Positions 1 through 11,281 of a stretch of DNA of 55,424 nucleotides are shown here, piece by piece (within the stretch, counting starts at the first letter, position 1; each line of letters opens with the position of its first letter). The DNA comes from Sporosarcina sp. BP05 (lineage in GTDB: Bacteria > Bacillota > Bacilli > Bacillales_A > Planococcaceae), in the NCBI RefSeq assembly GCF_014282005.1, contig NZ_JACFTD010000022.1, positions 1 through 55,424 of the forward strand, written 5' to 3'. The translations under genes and the position numbers were made by a program. Below the pieces are notes generated by a model. The model made no database searches. It was not told the origin of the DNA and worked only from the letters and a program-made list of their open reading frames with translations.

Positions 1-18
1 TCGCCGGGCACCATGGAT

Positions 19-62
19 AACACAAAACGAGATGATTCTTTAGAATCATCTCGTTTTGTGTT
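19..62. terminator. Long perfect hairpin, likely terminator of an upstream gene
   Basis: Bases 19-39 and 42-62 are exact reverse complements (21-bp stem, 2-nt loop). The stem is AT-rich at its base on both sides, so it could end transcription from either direction. The gene it serves lies outside the window. Confidence 0.7.
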
Positions 63-128
63 ATAGGCGTGTTTTTATCAAAAATCAAAGCACGAATGCA
101 TAGAAAGTATGAATTTAAAGAAATGTAG

Positions 129-158
129 TCATTGCCGGTGAGTGGGTAATGATTTTTT
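129..158 (+). terminator. Rho-independent terminator
   Basis: TCATTGCC (129-136) pairs with GGTAATGA (145-152), with one G-U pair, and is followed directly by six T. It would stop transcripts entering from the left before the decarboxylase gene. Confidence 0.6.
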
Positions 159-248
159 GTTTATAATTAATTAATAATGACTAGGATGCCTAGCGAAGAG
201 GGGCTATATGATTGGTTGTACTGGTTATATGATCGGTCTGAGATACTA

Positions 249-254
249 TATAAT
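249..254 (+). promoter_or_regulatory. Sigma-A -10 box ahead of the decarboxylase gene
   Basis: A consensus TATAAT lies about 25 bases ahead of the start codon, followed by a purine-rich ribosome binding site (AAGGAAAGG, 257-265). No good -35 box is visible at 16-18 bases, so the promoter call rests on the -10 alone. Confidence 0.45.
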
Positions 255-279
255 AGAAGGAAAGGAAATGTGATTAACA

Positions 280-1716
280 ATGGAAAATCCTAATCGGCCG
301 CTCATTGAAGCGTTAACGGAATTCAAGGAAGCAAATCCGATTTCATTCCACGTGCCTGGACATAAGGGAGGAATGCTTTCTGGATTACCGGCCGAATTAC
401 GGACGGCTCTTAAATACGATTTCACTGAGTTAGAGGGTCTTGACGATCTTCATGAGCCGAGTGGAGTAATTGAAGAGGCACAACAAAAGCTATCATCACT
501 CTATCGTTCGGATCGAAGCTTCTTCCTTGTGAATGGTTCAACGGTAGGGAATTTGGCAATGGTTTATGCGGCGTGTCGTGCGGGTGAAACGGTTATTGTT
601 CAGCGCAATGCACATAAGTCGGTTTTCCATGCGATTGAGCTGACTGGCGCAAGACCGGTGTTTGTGTCACCGGTTTGGGATGTGTCTACAATGACAGCCG
701 GGGGAGTGACCGCTGCGCAAGTCGGTGAGGCACTCAAGGCTTATCCTGAGACCAAGGCTGTTATTCTTACATATCCGACGTATTATGGCCTAGCGGGGAA
801 CGAGCTGGAAAAGACTATCAATCTTTGTCATACATATGGAGTTCCGGTCTTGGTAGACGAGGCACACGGTGCGCATTTTATTGTAGGAGAACCATTTCCT
901 CGTTCGGCGCTTCAGATGGGGGCGGATGTAGTTGTGCATTCAGCACACAAAACACTACCTGCGATGACAATGGCTTCTTTTTTACATGTCCGCTCAGATT
1001 TCATAGCTATAGAAAAGGTTGCCCGTTATTTAGGGATGCTACAATCCAGCAGTCCGTCTTACTTGTTGATGGCATCGCTTGATGATGCAAGAGCTTATGC
1101 GGAGTCTTTTAATGAAGAAGATAAAAAACACTTTGCGGAACGGCGGGCTGCTTTTATTAAACAGCTACAACTTATTCAAGGACTTCAAATAGTTGAAACC
1201 GATGATCCGTTAAAACTCATTTTGCGAATTGAAGGTTATTCCGGTTTTGATATACAACAAAGGCTGGAAGCGGAAGGAATATACGGGGAAATTGCAGATC
1301 CTTATCAAGTGCTTTTCGTGTTACCATTACTAAAAGTGAAATCGACCTATCCCTTCGATGAAATTCACGAGAAAGTGAAAACTGCGGTTGCTAGTTTAAA
1401 TGGATTAGATAAGATAAGAAGTAAAATAGAAGCACCAGCACTTGGGGAGGGATTATCTTGTCTCGCTTACACGTCAGAGGAAGCGGCGAATATGGAGGTA
1501 GAGTGGGTTCCGTATGAAGGTTCCGTGGGTCGTGTGGCGGCAGCTTCCATTATTCCCTATCCACCTGGAATTCCGCTTTTAATCGCCGGAGAAATTGTAA
1601 AGGATGAGCATGTTCAAACTCTCGGAAAGTTGCTCAAAATGGGTGCGAAATTCCAAGGAGAAATTCGAATTAATGAAAAGCAGATAGTTGTAGTAATGAA
1701 TAGAGTGGAGGAATAA
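280..1716 (+). CDS. Orn/Lys/Arg decarboxylase family protein (YaaO-like)
   Basis: PLP-dependent fold-type I decarboxylase of the short Gram-positive class that includes B. subtilis YaaO and SpeA. Visible landmarks are an N-terminal HVPGHKGG (about residues 24-31), a DEAHGAH segment (193-199) that contacts the cofactor, and SAHK (221-224), whose lysine should bind PLP. The C-terminal third matches the small domain of the family. At 478 residues it is of YaaO size and lacks the N-terminal wing domain of the large E. coli enzymes. It sits one base ahead of tmk, as yaaO does in B. subtilis. The substrate (arginine, lysine or ornithine) cannot be read from sequence; a role in polyamine supply is a family-level inference. 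Confidence 0.88.
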   Translation: MENPNRPLIEALTEFKEANPISFHVPGHKGGMLSGLPAELRTALKYDFTELEGLDDLHEPSGVIEEAQQKLSSLYRSDRSFFLVNGSTVGNLAMVYAACRAGETVIVQRNAHKSVFHAIELTGARPVFVSPVWDVSTMTAGGVTAAQVGEALKAYPETKAVILTYPTYYGLAGNELEKTINLCHTYGVPVLVDEAHGAHFIVGEPFPRSALQMGADVVVHSAHKTLPAMTMASFLHVRSDFIAIEKVARYLGMLQSSSPSYLLMASLDDARAYAESFNEEDKKHFAERRAAFIKQLQLIQGLQIVETDDPLKLILRIEGYSGFDIQQRLEAEGIYGEIADPYQVLFVLPLLKVKSTYPFDEIHEKVKTAVASLNGLDKIRSKIEAPALGEGLSCLAYTSEEAANMEVEWVPYEGSVGRVAAASIIPYPPGIPLLIAGEIVKDEHVQTLGKLLKMGAKFQGEIRINEKQIVVVMNRVEE

Positions 1717-1717
1717 C

Positions 1718-2353
1718 ATGATACAGAAAGGTGTATTCATCACATTTGAAGGTCCTGAAGGGGCTGGAAAGACAACAGTCATCAAAGAGTTATATAAACG
1801 TATGGAAGAACAAGGATTGAAGGTGATTCTTACGCGCGAACCGGGTGGAATTCGAATTGCGGAGAAAATCCGTGAAATCATCCTCGATAATGACCATCAG
1901 GAAATGGATGCGAGGACGGAAGCGCTTCTTTATGCAGCGGCAAGAAGGCAGCATCTTGTAGAGAAAGTAGTTCCTGCACTTCAGAATGGAATGGTCGTCT
2001 TATGTGATCGTTTTGTTGATAGTTCACTAGCCTATCAGGGGCATGCGCGCGGACTAGGAATTGATGAGGTTCTATCGATTAATGAGTTTGCTATCAGCAA
2101 TACGATGCCGGATCTGACGGTGTTTTTTGATATCAATCCAGAACTAGGACTTGCGCGGATTGCAGCAAATGACAAACGTGAAGAAAACCGGTTGGATAAT
2201 GAAAGTATCCACTTTCATCAAAATGTTTACGAGGGTTATCAGGAGCTCATCCGTCGTTACCCAAAACGGATTCAATCAACGGATGCTTCGCTCTCTAAAG
2301 AGCAAGTAACGGAAAATGTTTGGAAAATCATATGCTCCCAACTCATTAAATAG
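1718..2353 (+). CDS. tmk: Thymidylate kinase
   Basis: Phosphorylates dTMP to dTDP with ATP, an essential step toward dTTP. The P-loop GPEGAGKTT lies at residues 12-20. [13 protein letters not shown] segment in the middle is the family's substrate-binding DR motif, and TREPGG near residue 40 is also typical. Length (211 aa) is normal. It starts one base after the decarboxylase stop with its ribosome site (GGAGG) inside that gene's end, so the two are probably cotranscribed. Downstream lie DNA replication genes (holB, yabA), the conserved Bacillus context. Confidence 0.97.
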   Translation: MIQKGVFITFEGPEGAGKTTVIKELYKRMEEQGLKVILTREPGGIRIAEKIREIILDNDHQEMDARTEALLYAAARRQHLVEKVVPALQNGMVVLCDRFVDSSLAYQGHARGLGIDEVLSINEFAISNTMPDLTVFFDINPELGLARIAANDKREENRLDNESIHFHQNVYEGYQELIRRYPKRIQSTDASLSKEQVTENVWKIICSQLIK

Positions 2354-2362
2354 TCAGATTCA

Positions 2363-2730
<368 letters not shown>

Positions 2731-2749
2731 TGAATAGAGGTGAACCTAA

Positions 2750-3190
2750 TTGAAAGTCAATAGTGACTACCGTTCGGGCCCCGACAAGATGAGGAACGAT
2801 CCTTTACATTCATCTCAAGGTGGAGCACGGTTCGGCCAGATGGTCGTTAAACAAGAGCAGCGCCTCCAAGGAGAGCAGGTTACGAAGCTCCTCGGCGATA
2901 TTTCATCGGCAGGTGACCGAATTGCCCGTTCACGCAATTTGCGCGATATGGCTAAATTTAAAATGCTGGTTCGACGTTTTCTTAAAGAAGCTGTTGAATC
3001 TGGGATGGGACTTAAACAGTCTCATACATGGAATCGTTTCGGTGAGGGACGACGGTTGAAAATTGTCGAAACGATAGACGAAAGGCTCATTGAGTTGGCA
3101 GAAGACCTGTTGAATGAGGAAAAAACATCTGTCGATTTACTAGCTAAAATTGGTGAGATTAAAGGACTACTCATCAATCTATACATGTGA
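2750..3190 (+). CDS. yaaR: YaaR family protein (DUF327)
   Basis: A 146-residue, largely helical, charged protein that matches B. subtilis YaaR in length and place (darA-yaaR-holB). The start is TTG at 2750 behind AGAGGTGAA. The first 40 residues are polar and probably disordered; the rest is rich in heptad-like hydrophobics. No signal peptide or membrane segment is present. The molecular function of the family is not established. A terminator follows directly. Confidence 0.85.
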   Translation: MKVNSDYRSGPDKMRNDPLHSSQGGARFGQMVVKQEQRLQGEQVTKLLGDISSAGDRIARSRNLRDMAKFKMLVRRFLKEAVESGMGLKQSHTWNRFGEGRRLKIVETIDERLIELAEDLLNEEKTSVDLLAKIGEIKGLLINLYM

Positions 3191-3192
3191 TT

Positions 3193-3228
3193 CCGTGTTT
3201 TCTGTCGTTTAAGAAACACGGTTTTTTT
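3193..3228 (+). terminator. Rho-independent terminator after yaaR
   Basis: CCGTGTTT (3193-3200) pairs with AAACACGG (3214-3221) and is followed by seven T. It separates yaaR from holB, whose ribosome site begins about 10 bases later, so some read-through or a nearby promoter must feed holB. Confidence 0.8.
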
Positions 3229-3248
3229 GAACACGGAGGTGCGTACTT

Positions 3249-4256
3249 ATGCAAAATGAAATGATTAACCGACTTGTAATAGAGCAAAAAAAGATAACTG
3301 AACGATTAAGTTCTTCCTATAAAAATGGACGAATCGGACATGCATATATGTTTGACGGTGAACGTGGAACGGGAAAAGAAGCAGTTGCGCTTTTTTTTGC
3401 TAAACTACTCCTTTGTGTTAGTCCAGAAAACTTTGTTCCATGTGAAACATGCCATTCTTGTCGAAGAGTGACGTCTAGTAATCATCCAAACGTAACACTT
3501 ATTCGACCAGATGGGCAGGATATCAAGAAAGAGCAGATGTCTAATCTTGTGTATAGCATGACAAAAAAGGGGTACGAAGCGGGCAGGAAAATATATATTA
3601 TTTCCAGGGCCGATCGAATGAACGTTGCTGCGGCAAATACATTGCTCAAGTTTCTTGAGGAACCTGAAGGCGATGTAACAGCAATTCTTTTAACGGATTC
3701 ATATCAATCGATATTACCCACGATCCAATCACGGTGTCAGCGGCTATCTTTTCTACCGCCATCTAGAGAAATGATGATTAGTGAGCTAGTCGAAAAGGGA
3801 ATTACACCTTCAATGGCGGCGACAGTTACGATGGTCACCGCCAATCTGGATGAAGCTTTTCGACTGGCTGGAGATGATCAATTTGCACACATGCGAAAAA
3901 CAGTGTTAAAATTGGTTGAAGCATCGGATAGACATGTCCATGAAGCGTTGTTATTCATTCAATCGGAATGGGCCCCTATATTTAAAGAGAAGGAAGAGAC
4001 TGAGAGCGGACTGGATCTACTGCTTTATGCTTACAGAGATGTAGTGGCATCCAAAGCCGGTTTGCAGTCAATAGCAACATTTCCCGATCAGCAAGAACTA
4101 GTTAGAGGTCTTTCGATGAAGATGACATATAGCCGGCTGTCTGCTAATATGGAGGCAATCTTGCAGTCGAAAAAGCAGTTGAATGGCAATATGAATCGCA
4201 CGCTTTTAATGGAACAATTGGTGCTCAGCATGCAGGAGGGGTTACTTGTTGTATAA
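3249..4256 (+). CDS. holB: DNA polymerase III delta' subunit
   Basis: Clamp-loader subunit of the AAA+ family. A P-loop-like GERGTGKE lies near residues 38-45, a zinc-binding Cys cluster (CETCHSC preceded by another Cys) near 66-76, and LLKFLEEPEG and IQSRCQRL are the delta' sensor regions. Length (335 aa) fits B. subtilis HolB (329 aa). It overlaps ricT by 8 bases, so translation is probably coupled. The strong ribosome site (CGGAGGTG) lies nine bases ahead of the ATG at 3249; an in-frame ATG at 3261 is an alternative. Confidence 0.95.
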   Translation: MQNEMINRLVIEQKKITERLSSSYKNGRIGHAYMFDGERGTGKEAVALFFAKLLLCVSPENFVPCETCHSCRRVTSSNHPNVTLIRPDGQDIKKEQMSNLVYSMTKKGYEAGRKIYIISRADRMNVAAANTLLKFLEEPEGDVTAILLTDSYQSILPTIQSRCQRLSFLPPSREMMISELVEKGITPSMAATVTMVTANLDEAFRLAGDDQFAHMRKTVLKLVEASDRHVHEALLFIQSEWAPIFKEKEETESGLDLLLYAYRDVVASKAGLQSIATFPDQQELVRGLSMKMTYSRLSANMEAILQSKKQLNGNMNRTLLMEQLVLSMQEGLLVV

Positions 4257-5076
4257 AGTTGTAGGTGTCCGTTTTAAGAAAGCGGGTAAAATATATTATT
4301 TCGATCCACTTGAATATGCGCTTGACGAAGGCGACTATGTCATTGTTGAAACAGCACGTGGAATTGAATATGGTAAAGTTACAGGTAGGGTAAGAGAAGT
4401 TGGTGAGAACGATGTTGTCTTGCCGCTCAAAAAGATTATTCGTCCAGCTCAAACGGAAGACCTTGAAAAAGTAGAGGAGAATCGTCTTGAAGCTGAACGG
4501 GCTTTTAGTACAGGTGTAGAAAAGATTATAGAACATGCGTTAGAAATGAAGCTAGTTGATGTAGAGTACACATTCGATCGAAACAAGATTGTCTTTTACT
4601 TTACGGCTGAAGGCCGTGTTGATTTCCGGAATCTTGTTAAAGATCTTGCTTCGATTTTCAGGACACGTATTGAACTGCGACAAATCGGTGTACGTGATGA
4701 GGCAAAAATGCTTGGTGGTATTGGCCCATGTGGCCGGATGCTTTGCTGTTCAACATTCCTCGGTGATTTTGAACCAGTTTCGATAAAAATGGCAAAAGAT
4801 CAGAACTTATCACTTAATCCTTCAAAAATATCAGGTTTATGCGGACGTCTTATGTGCTGCTTGAAATATGAGAATGATGATTACGAAGAAGCGAAAGCGC
4901 TTATGCCAGACGTAGGAACACGCGTCCAAACACCTGAGGGACCTGGGAAAGTAGTTGGTCTGAATCTGCTCGAACGCCTTCTTCAAGTAAGTATAGCGGA
5001 GCAAGATCTGGTATTGGAATATACGTTGGAAGAAATAATGGAACTACAAAAAAATACGGCTCAATTGATGAAATAA
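4249..5076 (+). CDS. ricT: RicT (YaaT), PSP1-domain protein of the Y-complex
   Basis: Member of the RicA-RicF-RicT complex, which binds Fe-S clusters and stimulates RNase Y-dependent mRNA maturation, and in B. subtilis also affects sporulation and competence. The PSP1 core contains the cysteine-rich stretches GPCGRMLCC and GLCGRLMCC that ligate the cluster. Two adjacent TTG codons (4246, 4249) could start it. The second is better spaced from AGGAGGG (4234-4240) and gives 275 residues, the exact length of B. subtilis YaaT. It overlaps holB by 8 bases and precedes yabA. Confidence 0.95.
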   Translation: MYKVVGVRFKKAGKIYYFDPLEYALDEGDYVIVETARGIEYGKVTGRVREVGENDVVLPLKKIIRPAQTEDLEKVEENRLEAERAFSTGVEKIIEHALEMKLVDVEYTFDRNKIVFYFTAEGRVDFRNLVKDLASIFRTRIELRQIGVRDEAKMLGGIGPCGRMLCCSTFLGDFEPVSIKMAKDQNLSLNPSKISGLCGRLMCCLKYENDDYEEAKALMPDVGTRVQTPEGPGKVVGLNLLERLLQVSIAEQDLVLEYTLEEIMELQKNTAQLMK

Positions 5077-5089
5077 TGAGGTGGGATAG

Positions 5090-5461
5090 TTGAAAGAAAA
5101 GAGTTTTCTGGATAGGGTTATGGAATTCGAGCAAGAACTCGAATCTATGCAAAAGCAATTCCGCGAATTGATTGGATTCGTCGCGCAGATGACGGAAGAG
5201 AACCATTCGCTTCAACTCGAAAACCATCATTTGCGCAAGCGGCTTGAAGAAATGGACAAACAAATTGATGAAGAAGCACAGGCAATCAACACAAGGCAAC
5301 ATCGGAAAAAAACGAATAAAATAGACGTTGGAGAAGGCGTTGATAATTTAGCGCGCCTATATAATGAAGGATTTCACGTCTGCAATGTCCATTACGGTGG
5401 TATTCGAAAAGGGGAAGATTGTCTGTTCTGCCTCTCATTCTTAAATAAACAAAACGTGTAA
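5090..5461 (+). CDS. yabA: Replication initiation control protein YabA
   Basis: Negative regulator of replication initiation that binds DnaA and the clamp DnaN. The N-terminal half is a coiled coil with heptads of Leu/Met (about residues 5-60), which tetramerises the protein. The C-terminal end carries the zinc-binding set (HVCNVHYGG followed by CLFC). Length 123 aa versus 119 in B. subtilis. The start is TTG at 5090 behind GAGGTGGG. It ends the holB-ricT-yabA unit, and a terminator follows. Confidence 0.95.
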   Translation: MKEKSFLDRVMEFEQELESMQKQFRELIGFVAQMTEENHSLQLENHHLRKRLEEMDKQIDEEAQAINTRQHRKKTNKIDVGEGVDNLARLYNEGFHVCNVHYGGIRKGEDCLFCLSFLNKQNV

Positions 5462-5465
5462 AGTG

Positions 5466-5504
5466 AGCCGATCCTATTGCAACGTAGGCATCGGCTTTTC
5501 TTTT
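5466..5504 (+). terminator. Rho-independent terminator after yabA
   Basis: AGCCGATCCTA (5466-5476) pairs with TAGGCATCGGCT (5485-5496) with one bulged C, then TTTTCTTTT. Confidence 0.75.
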
Positions 5505-5506
5505 AT

Positions 5507-5568
5507 TGTGGGCCCACAGGAGGTGGGTCATGCATCTGTTGCCGCAGGACGCGGCGTACTTAGGATGC
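5507..5568 (+). repeat. Dispersed hairpin element with ACTTAG joint, copy A
   Basis: Starts with the perfect palindrome TGTGGGCCCACA (5507-5518). An inner hairpin GCCGC-aggac-GCGGC (5541-5555) is joined by GTACTTAG to GATGC (5564-5568), which pairs back to GCATC (5532-5536). The same architecture with different stem sequences occurs near 17947-17980 and 21373-21412. It lies between the yabA terminator and trmN6. Function unknown; it could be a structured 5' leader or a miniature mobile repeat. Confidence 0.6.
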
Positions 5569-5610
5569 CTTCCTTTATAAGCGTCAGTCTCATTAGGAAA
5601 GCTACAAATT

Positions 5611-5647
5611 ATAGGCGTATTCGTGGTGAACTTAGGTTGCGTTCCTT
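5611..5647 (+). repeat. Partial second copy of the ACTTAG element
   Basis: GTGGTGAACTTAGGTTGC followed by GTTCCTT (5623-5647) aligns with GCGGCGTACTTAGGATGC plus CTTCCTT of copy A. Only the 3' half is clear; the 5' arm of the hairpin is weak (GCTAC at 5601-5605 could pair with GTGGT across a large loop). Probably a decayed copy beside copy A. Confidence 0.4.
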
Positions 5648-5688
5648 AGTTCGACGCCTTACGCATATCTATTATGGAGGAAAGAATT

Positions 5689-6441
5689 ATGGATGAAATT
5701 TTACAGGATGATGAACGGCTTGATTATTTATTGGCGGAAAGTTTGCGGATTATTCAAAGTCCGTCAGTATTTTCATTTTCTTTGGATGCAGTATTACTTG
5801 CGCGATTTGCTTATGTCCCGCTACAAAAGTCTGGAAAAATTGTAGATATATGCGCAGGTAATGGAGCAATTCCGTTGTTTTTAAGCGCCAGAACGAACGC
5901 TACTATTATTGCCGTTGAATTACAGGAACGACTTGCAAATATGGCGGAAAGAAGTGTCCAGTATAATGGATTGGAAAATAGGATCCAAATCATTAATGGT
6001 GATGTCATTGGTATTGCGGCAAAAATCGGCTATGAGAAGTACGATACAGTAACATGTAACCCTCCCTACTTCCCAGCGCACGAGGCAAGCGATAAGAACT
6101 TGTCGGAGCATCTGGCAATTGCCAGGCATGAAATCTGTCTAACGCTTGAGCAGGCTATCCAGTCGGCAAGCGAATTGTTGAAACAGGGCGGTAAAGCGGC
6201 ATTTGTCCACCGTCCAGGACGTTTACTCGACATTGTCACTGCAATGCGTGCAAATCGACTCGAACCGAAACGAATACAGTTTATTTATCCGAAAGAGGGT
6301 AAAGAAGCCAATACATTGCTGATTGAGGCAATAAAAGACGGTAAGCCGGATTTGAAAGTTTTACCCCCTCTCTTTGTGTATGGTGCTGATAATGAATATA
6401 CGGATGAAGTGAGGCTCCTCCTTTATGGACAAAATGGGTGA
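5689..6441 (+). CDS. tRNA1(Val) A37 N6-methyltransferase-like protein (YabB)
   Basis: Class I SAM-dependent methyltransferase of the TrmN6/YabB group. Visible are the SAM-binding motif [15 protein letters not shown] (about residues 46-60) and the adenine N6-methylase signature NPPYF (near 125). The ATG at 5689 has GGAGG eight bases ahead; the ATG at 5674 overlaps that site and is unlikely. The 250-residue product matches B. subtilis YabB. It overlaps yazA by 17 bases, and rsmI follows, so the three nucleic-acid genes form one unit. The exact tRNA target is inferred from E. coli TrmN6. Confidence 0.9.
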   Translation: MDEILQDDERLDYLLAESLRIIQSPSVFSFSLDAVLLARFAYVPLQKSGKIVDICAGNGAIPLFLSARTNATIIAVELQERLANMAERSVQYNGLENRIQIINGDVIGIAAKIGYEKYDTVTCNPPYFPAHEASDKNLSEHLAIARHEICLTLEQAIQSASELLKQGGKAAFVHRPGRLLDIVTAMRANRLEPKRIQFIYPKEGKEANTLLIEAIKDGKPDLKVLPPLFVYGADNEYTDEVRLLLYGQNG

Positions 6442-6712
6442 TCACTTATTTTACGTATTAGAATGCAGGGATGGATCCTATTATGCCGGTTACACGAATG
6501 ATTTGGAAAAGCGTGTTCGTGTACATAATGAAGGCAAGGGCGCTAAGTATACGCGCGCAAAACTACCTGTACAATGTATTTACCACGAAAACTTCGATAC
6601 GAAACGTGAAGCTATGCAGGCAGAGTATCAATTTAAACAATTGAAGAGAAATGCGAAAGAGATTTATATTGGAAAGGGGCGAAACGTAAATGAAGTCACA
6701 GAAAAGTGCTGA
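6425..6712 (+). CDS. yazA: GIY-YIG endonuclease-like protein YazA
   Basis: Small single-domain GIY-YIG protein of the UPF0213 family (95 aa; B. subtilis YazA 99 aa). The motif is seen as [15 protein letters not shown] near the N-terminus, with an HN..GKGAKYT segment and a glutamate in [10 protein letters not shown]. Starting at 6425 aligns the N-terminus with YazA; an ATG at 6434 is also possible. It overlaps both neighbours (17 bases with trmN6-like, 23 with rsmI). No cellular role is proven for these stand-alone proteins. Confidence 0.9.
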   Translation: MDKMGDHLFYVLECRDGSYYAGYTNDLEKRVRVHNEGKGAKYTRAKLPVQCIYHENFDTKREAMQAEYQFKQLKRNAKEIYIGKGRNVNEVTEKC

Positions 6713-7568
6713 ACCAGGCGGTGGAAAACTGTTTCTAGTCGGTACACCAATCGGTAATCTTGAAGATATGACATACCGAGCGATTCGTATCTTGAAAGAG
6801 GTCGATATGATTGCGGCAGAAGATACACGAAATACAATCAGATTATGTAACCATTTTGAAATTAAGACAGCGCTAACGAGTTATCATGAACATAATATTG
6901 AAGTCGGCGGCGAAAAGATATTGGCAATGCTGGCGGATGGAAAGACAGTTGCACTCGTGAGTGATGCAGGTATGCCATGCATTTCTGATCCGGGGGCTGA
7001 CATTGTAGCTAAGGCAATTAGTGCAGGGTATGACGTAGTTCCTGTGCCAGGTGCGAATGCGGCAATCAGTGCACTAGTCGCTTCTGGGCTGGTACCGCAA
7101 CCATTTATGTTCTTTGGATTTTTATCACGACAGAAGAAGACCCGGACCATTCAATTAGACGATTTAAAACAACGAGAAGAGACAGTCATTTTGTATGAGG
7201 CACCCCACAGGCTAAAGGAAACTTTACGTGCGTTACAGACGAGCTTCGGTGGGACACGCTCTATTGTGCTTGCAAGAGAATTGACAAAACGTTTTGAGGA
7301 ATTTCTTCGTGGCACGCTTGAAGAAGCTGTTTTATGGGCAGAATCAAACGAAATACGTGGTGAGTTCTGTATTGTTATCGAAGGCAGTGACGGAGTTAGT
7401 GTAGAAGTGCAACAGGAGTGGTGGAACGACTTAGAAATCCGTGATCATGTAACGGATTTGATGGAAAGAAAAGGTCTTCGTTCAAAAGAGGCTATCCGTG
7501 AAGTAGCAAACGATCGTGGTTTGAGCCGCCGTGACGTTTATAAAGAATTCCATGTTGAAGATGAATAA
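6690..7568 (+). CDS. rsmI: 16S rRNA (cytidine1402-2'-O)-methyltransferase
   Basis: SAM-dependent tetrapyrrole-methylase-fold enzyme that methylates the ribose of C1402 in the ribosomal decoding centre. Characteristic segments are LVGTPIGNLEDMTYRAI (about residues 16-32), AEDTRNT, SDAGMPCISDPG and VPGANAA. The 292-residue length equals that of B. subtilis RsmI (YabC). It overlaps yazA, so it is the last gene of the trmN6-yazA-rsmI unit and runs head-on toward abrB. Confidence 0.96.
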   Translation: MKSQKSAEPGGGKLFLVGTPIGNLEDMTYRAIRILKEVDMIAAEDTRNTIRLCNHFEIKTALTSYHEHNIEVGGEKILAMLADGKTVALVSDAGMPCISDPGADIVAKAISAGYDVVPVPGANAAISALVASGLVPQPFMFFGFLSRQKKTRTIQLDDLKQREETVILYEAPHRLKETLRALQTSFGGTRSIVLARELTKRFEEFLRGTLEEAVLWAESNEIRGEFCIVIEGSDGVSVEVQQEWWNDLEIRDHVTDLMERKGLRSKEAIREVANDRGLSRRDVYKEFHVEDE

Positions 7569-7591
7569 GCGACTTTTGTTCTTTTCAATGT

Positions 7592-7624
7592 AAAAAAATC
7601 CAGACCGGTCAACCGTTCTGGATA
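7592..7624 (-). terminator. Terminator of abrB (minus strand)
   Basis: ATCCAGACCGGT pairs with ACCGTTCTGGAT (7598-7623, one mismatch). Read on the minus strand the stem is followed by seven T. There is no T run on the plus strand, so it chiefly serves abrB. Confidence 0.75.
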
Positions 7625-7638
7625 AGAGTAGTATAGAC

Positions 7639-7917
7639 TTACTTTTTCAAGCTATCTTCAATTTCAGTGATAAGTTGTTTTGCGCCTTCTGGGCTCAAAA
7701 TTAACTTACCGCCGATAAGACTTAAATTGTCATCAGACACATCGCCCGTAATAGAGCATGTCATATTCGGCATATATTTCTTCAAGATGATTTTATCTTC
7801 ATCAACATAAATTTCCAAAGCGTCTTTTTGTGCAATACCAAGCGTTCGGCGTAATTCAATTGGAATTACTACACGTCCAAGTTCGTCGACTTTTCTTACA
7901 ATACCAGTTGATTTCAT
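7639..7917 (-). CDS. abrB: Transition-state regulator AbrB
   Basis: DNA-binding repressor of post-exponential genes, including spoVG, which also lies in this window. The N-terminal swapped-hairpin domain (KSTGIVRKVDELGRVVIP, residues 2-19) is diagnostic. The 92-residue product from the ATG at 7917, behind AAAGGAGT, is of family size. Longer readings extending upstream to 8076 have no ribosome site and no homology. It faces rsmI and is divergent from metG, the B. subtilis arrangement. SpoVT (26180) carries the same N-terminal domain plus a GAF domain, so the two are easily told apart. Confidence 0.96.
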   Translation of the reverse strand: MKSTGIVRKVDELGRVVIPIELRRTLGIAQKDALEIYVDEDKIILKKYMPNMTCSITGDVSDDNLSLIGGKLILSPEGAKQLITEIEDSLKK

Positions 7918-8082
7918 TATATTAACTCCTTTCAATACATTTAGTTTCGTCAAAATTCGACAAAATTCTCTTAACCATTTCATCATACCAAGTCTTCCAA
8001 TTAACGTCAATAGCACGCGCTTAAAACTATGAAATAAATAGTAGTTTTTTTGAAATAGGCTGACTAATTTCGACAAGAATAG

Positions 8083-10170
<2,088 letters not shown>

Positions 10171-10176
10171 AAATAG

Positions 10177-10213
10177 AAACGGCGTCCCTCATGGAAACGC
10201 CGTTTTTCTTTTT
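10177..10213 (+). terminator. Rho-independent terminator after metG
   Basis: AAACGGCGT (10177-10185) pairs with ACGCCGTTT (10197-10205), running into TTTTTCTTTTT. Confidence 0.85.
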
Positions 10214-10378
10214 CATAAGTAATTACCTATATAGAATATATGACTAAAAGTAGGAACTGAGCGAAGGCATCCCCTAGCGCCGAAGCCGATTTGAAGGGAA
10301 TCTTTATGTAACATATATAGTAAGTGATAAAAGTCTTAATCCGTTCGATTAAAATAAAACGATAGTGAGGCGAAAATA

Positions 10379-11146
10379 ATGTATATAGATACACACGTTC
10401 ATTTAAATGCAGATCAGTATGAAGAAGATATAGATGAAGTAATTCAACGTGCCCAAGAGGCTGGTGTTGAAAAGATGGTGGTCGTTGGATTTGATCGCAA
10501 GACGATTTTGAAGGCAATGGAACTGACTGAGCAGCATGCTTTCATTTACGCCGTTGTCGGTTGGCATCCTGTAGATGCAATCGATTGCACCGAAAAAGAC
10601 CTGGAATGGATTGAATCACTTGCCGCACACCCTAAAGTTGTGGGAATCGGTGAGACAGGTCTTGACTATCATTGGGAGAAGTCACCGAAAGACGTGCAGC
10701 AGGAAGTGTTCAGAAAGCAGATTCGGCTCGCGCAGAAAGTGAATATTCCAATCATCATCCATAACCGGGACGCAACGGCAGATGTCGTTCGTATCTTGAA
10801 AGAAGAGGAAGCTGAAAAAACGGGTGGTATTATGCACTGTTTTGGTGGAAGTGTCGAGACGGCAAATGAATGCATAAATATGAATTTCATGATTTCTTTG
10901 GGGGGACCTGTTACGTTTAAAAATGCAAAGGCGCCGAAACAAGTTGCAACGGAGATTTCGCTCGATCACTTATTAATTGAAACAGATGCGCCTTATCTGG
11001 CACCTCACCCATACCGTGGAAAAAGGAATGAACCGGCTTGGGTAATGCTTGTAGCGGAAGAAATTGCAAGATTAAAAGATGTTTCAGTTGAAGAAGTGGC
11101 AAAAAGAACGACAGCGAATGCTTTGAGAGTATTTAACATATCGTGA
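10379..11146 (+). CDS. TatD family metal-dependent DNase/hydrolase (YabD)
   Basis: TIM-barrel amidohydrolase-like nuclease. Metal-ligand motifs are visible: DTHVHLN (residues 4-10), GETGLDYH (near 91-98), IIIHNRD (near 127), MHCFGG (near 152) and ETDAPYLAPHPYRGKRNEP near residue 203. At 255 residues it matches B. subtilis YabD. TatD proteins of other bacteria act as 3'-5' exonucleases in DNA repair; the role in Bacilli is not settled. The ATG at 10379 follows AGTGAGG. It lies between metG and yabE as in B. subtilis. Confidence 0.93.
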   Translation: MYIDTHVHLNADQYEEDIDEVIQRAQEAGVEKMVVVGFDRKTILKAMELTEQHAFIYAVVGWHPVDAIDCTEKDLEWIESLAAHPKVVGIGETGLDYHWEKSPKDVQQEVFRKQIRLAQKVNIPIIIHNRDATADVVRILKEEEAEKTGGIMHCFGGSVETANECINMNFMISLGGPVTFKNAKAPKQVATEISLDHLLIETDAPYLAPHPYRGKRNEPAWVMLVAEEIARLKDVSVEEVAKRTTANALRVFNIS

Positions 11147-11222
11147 ATAAGATGTCAGGTATTCTTCCGCGTTTTTCATGTGGGAGCCTTCCTGATTTCG
11201 TTATGCATCAAATTCGCACGGG

Positions 11223-11251
11223 TTGACACGACGAAGAGTAGCCTTTATAAT
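11223..11251 (+). promoter_or_regulatory. Sigma-A promoter of the yabE-like gene
   Basis: TTGACA (11223-11228), 17-base spacer, TATAAT (11246-11251): a perfect consensus. It lies 31 bases ahead of the GTG start, with AAGGAGG between them. Confidence 0.85.
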
Positions 11252-11281
11252 CAGCCGAGTGATGAAGGAGGAGTTTTTTTC

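Noticed and set aside
5463..5696. 77-codon frame between yabA and trmN6
   Set aside because: It reads through a terminator and the hairpin repeats; no ribosome site and no homology recognised.
7918..8076. N-terminal extension of abrB
   Set aside because: The AbrB domain begins exactly at the ATG at 7917, which has its own AAAGGAGT; upstream residues are not family-like.
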